Below, piece by piece: positions 14,194-15,084 of a stretch of 15,084 bases of DNA; the first letter of the stretch is position 1; each line of letters starts with the position of its first letter. The stretch spans positions 1 through 15,084 of the forward strand of contig WFVK01000251.1 of NCBI GenBank assembly GCA_015491705.1. The letters run 5' to 3'. This stretch comes from Nitrospirota bacterium (GTDB lineage Bacteria > Nitrospirota > Thermodesulfovibrionia > UBA6902). A model generated the notes under the pieces. It was not told the origin of the DNA, searched no databases, and worked only from the letters and a program-made list of their open reading frames with translations. The position numbers and the translations under genes were made by a program.

Positions 14194-15042
14194 GTGGAAC
14201 GTATAGATATAGTGAAGGCGCAGGCCCTGACCAAGGATTTTTCCCCTCCTCTCTCTTTCAGAAAACTGCTCAGCCTTGATTTCAGGCACACAAGGCAGAC
14301 CAGGGCGATTGAGGATGTCTCTTTTTCCCTTGAAAAGGGAAAGATACTCGGTGTTCTCGGCCCGAACGGCGCGGGCAAGACCACCCTGCTGAAGATACTG
14401 GCCACCCTCATACTCCCGGATAAAGGCAGCGTGCTTATAAACGGATGGCGTGCCGGCATTGATGACAACAAAATCAAATCCTTTACCGGACTGGTCTCTT
14501 CACAGGAGAGGAGTTTTTACTGGCGGCTTACGGGAAGGCAGAACCTTGAATTTTTTGCAGTCATGCACGGCCTGGAAAACGCAAAGGGCAAAATTGAAGA
14601 ATTGTTTGATCTCTTTGAGACAGATTACCAGGATATGCGGTTTGACTCTTACTCCACCGGAATGAAACAGAAATTCGCCTTAATGAGGGGCCTGCTCCAT
14701 GATCCGGGACTTCTGCTTTTAGATGAGCCGACCAGGAGTCTGGATTACACGACAGCCCTGAATCTGAGGAATTTCATAAAAGAGAACCTGGTCAGGGAAA
14801 AAGGGAAAACGGTTATATTCACCACCCACAACATGGATGAGGCCGTGGATTTCTGCGACCTGTTTATGATATTGCATAAAGGGAGGCTTTATGCCATGGG
14901 AACGCTGGATGAGCTGCGGGAAAAGGTAAATGATCCCGCTGCGTCACTGGGGGAGATATTTATAAAACTGACTGAGGGGAACAGCCACAAAGACACAAAG
15001 ATTAAAGACAACATAATAGTTCAGCCCCCTCGGGGAGATTAA
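14194..15042 (+). CDS. ABC transporter ATP-binding protein (ABC-2 exporter type)
   Basis: A 282-residue nucleotide-binding subunit that would power an ABC-2 type exporter; the permease should follow outside the window. Walker A is GPNGAGKTT (56-64), the Q-loop Gln is 104 in SSQERSFYWRL, the signature is YSTGMKQK (153-160, an ST-G-M variant of LSGGQ), Walker B is LLLLDEPT (173-180), the D-loop SLD is 182-184 and the H-loop His is 212. The 107-114 stretch FYWRLTGRQNLEF is typical of DrrA/NatA/CcmA-like ATPases. The start is GTG at 14194 without a strong ribosome binding site; GTG at 14212 is an alternative. The last 20 residues look non-conserved and include a tandem CACAAAGA. It is divergent from the polysaccharide operon, so a shared role is not implied. 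Confidence 0.9.
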   Translation: MERIDIVKAQALTKDFSPPLSFRKLLSLDFRHTRQTRAIEDVSFSLEKGKILGVLGPNGAGKTTLLKILATLILPDKGSVLINGWRAGIDDNKIKSFTGLVSSQERSFYWRLTGRQNLEFFAVMHGLENAKGKIEELFDLFETDYQDMRFDSYSTGMKQKFALMRGLLHDPGLLLLDEPTRSLDYTTALNLRNFIKENLVREKGKTVIFTTHNMDEAVDFCDLFMILHKGRLYAMGTLDELREKVNDPAASLGEIFIKLTEGNSHKDTKIKDNIIVQPPRGD

Positions 15043-15084
15043 GGAATAGAAAGGGTTTAAATGACGGATTGATTGGATAACTCC

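Noticed and set aside
15043..15084. Start of a next plus-strand gene (ATG at 15061)
   Set aside because: The frame stops after three codons and no other start with a ribosome binding site is visible in the 42 bases. An ABC-2 permease gene may begin beyond the window.

Overview
The window is almost entirely one polysaccharide (capsule/EPS or O-antigen type) locus of a Gram-negative bacterium with moderate-to-high GC. An export protein with a Gram-negative secretion signal, a Wzc-type co-polymerase and Wzx/Wzy-type membrane proteins imply an outer membrane. The gene style (several GT4 enzymes, a radical SAM enzyme inside the cluster, TTG/GTG starts, short dispersed repeats) would fit Nitrospirota or Desulfobacterota, but this placement is a low-confidence inference. 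No marker gene is present.

Layout. Positions 14081 down to 196 form one minus-strand operon of ten genes: Wza-like export protein (13326-14081), Wzc-like chain-length regulator/tyrosine kinase (11277-13286), Wzy/WaaL-like polymerase or ligase (9809-11206), Wzx-like flippase (8229-9812), a large double radical SAM protein (5641-8232), GT4 glycosyltransferase (4193-5533), GT2 glycosyltransferase (3253-4200), class I methyltransferase (2492-3181), GT4 glycosyltransferase (1344-2495) and GT4 glycosyltransferase (196-1317). Several junctions are ATGA overlaps, so translation is probably coupled. A further minus-strand gene may begin at position 64 and run out of the window. A divergent plus-strand gene (14194-15042) encodes an ABC transporter ATPase. 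The 112-bp divergent spacer holds candidate promoters for both directions.

How it works together (inference). The glycosyltransferases, methyltransferase and radical SAM enzyme build and decorate a lipid-linked repeat unit in the cytoplasm. The flippase moves it across the inner membrane and the Wzy-like protein polymerises or ligates it. The Wzc-like protein sets chain length, and the Wza-like protein exports it. No initiating phosphoglycosyltransferase is in the window.

The two most notable things are not standard features. First, the 863-residue enzyme joins a B12-binding radical SAM half to a second radical SAM half with a SPASM-like Cys tail. Second, a short repeat of about 80-96 bp sits in the same orientation at three gene boundaries (100-195, 1308-1386, 5545-5632), with an inverted copy at the left edge (1-52) and a possible inverted fragment at 3196-3223. 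The repeats bracket single or grouped glycosyltransferase genes like cassettes. In four copies the same short reading frame, ending in a GEP/EEP-type peptide, can be read.
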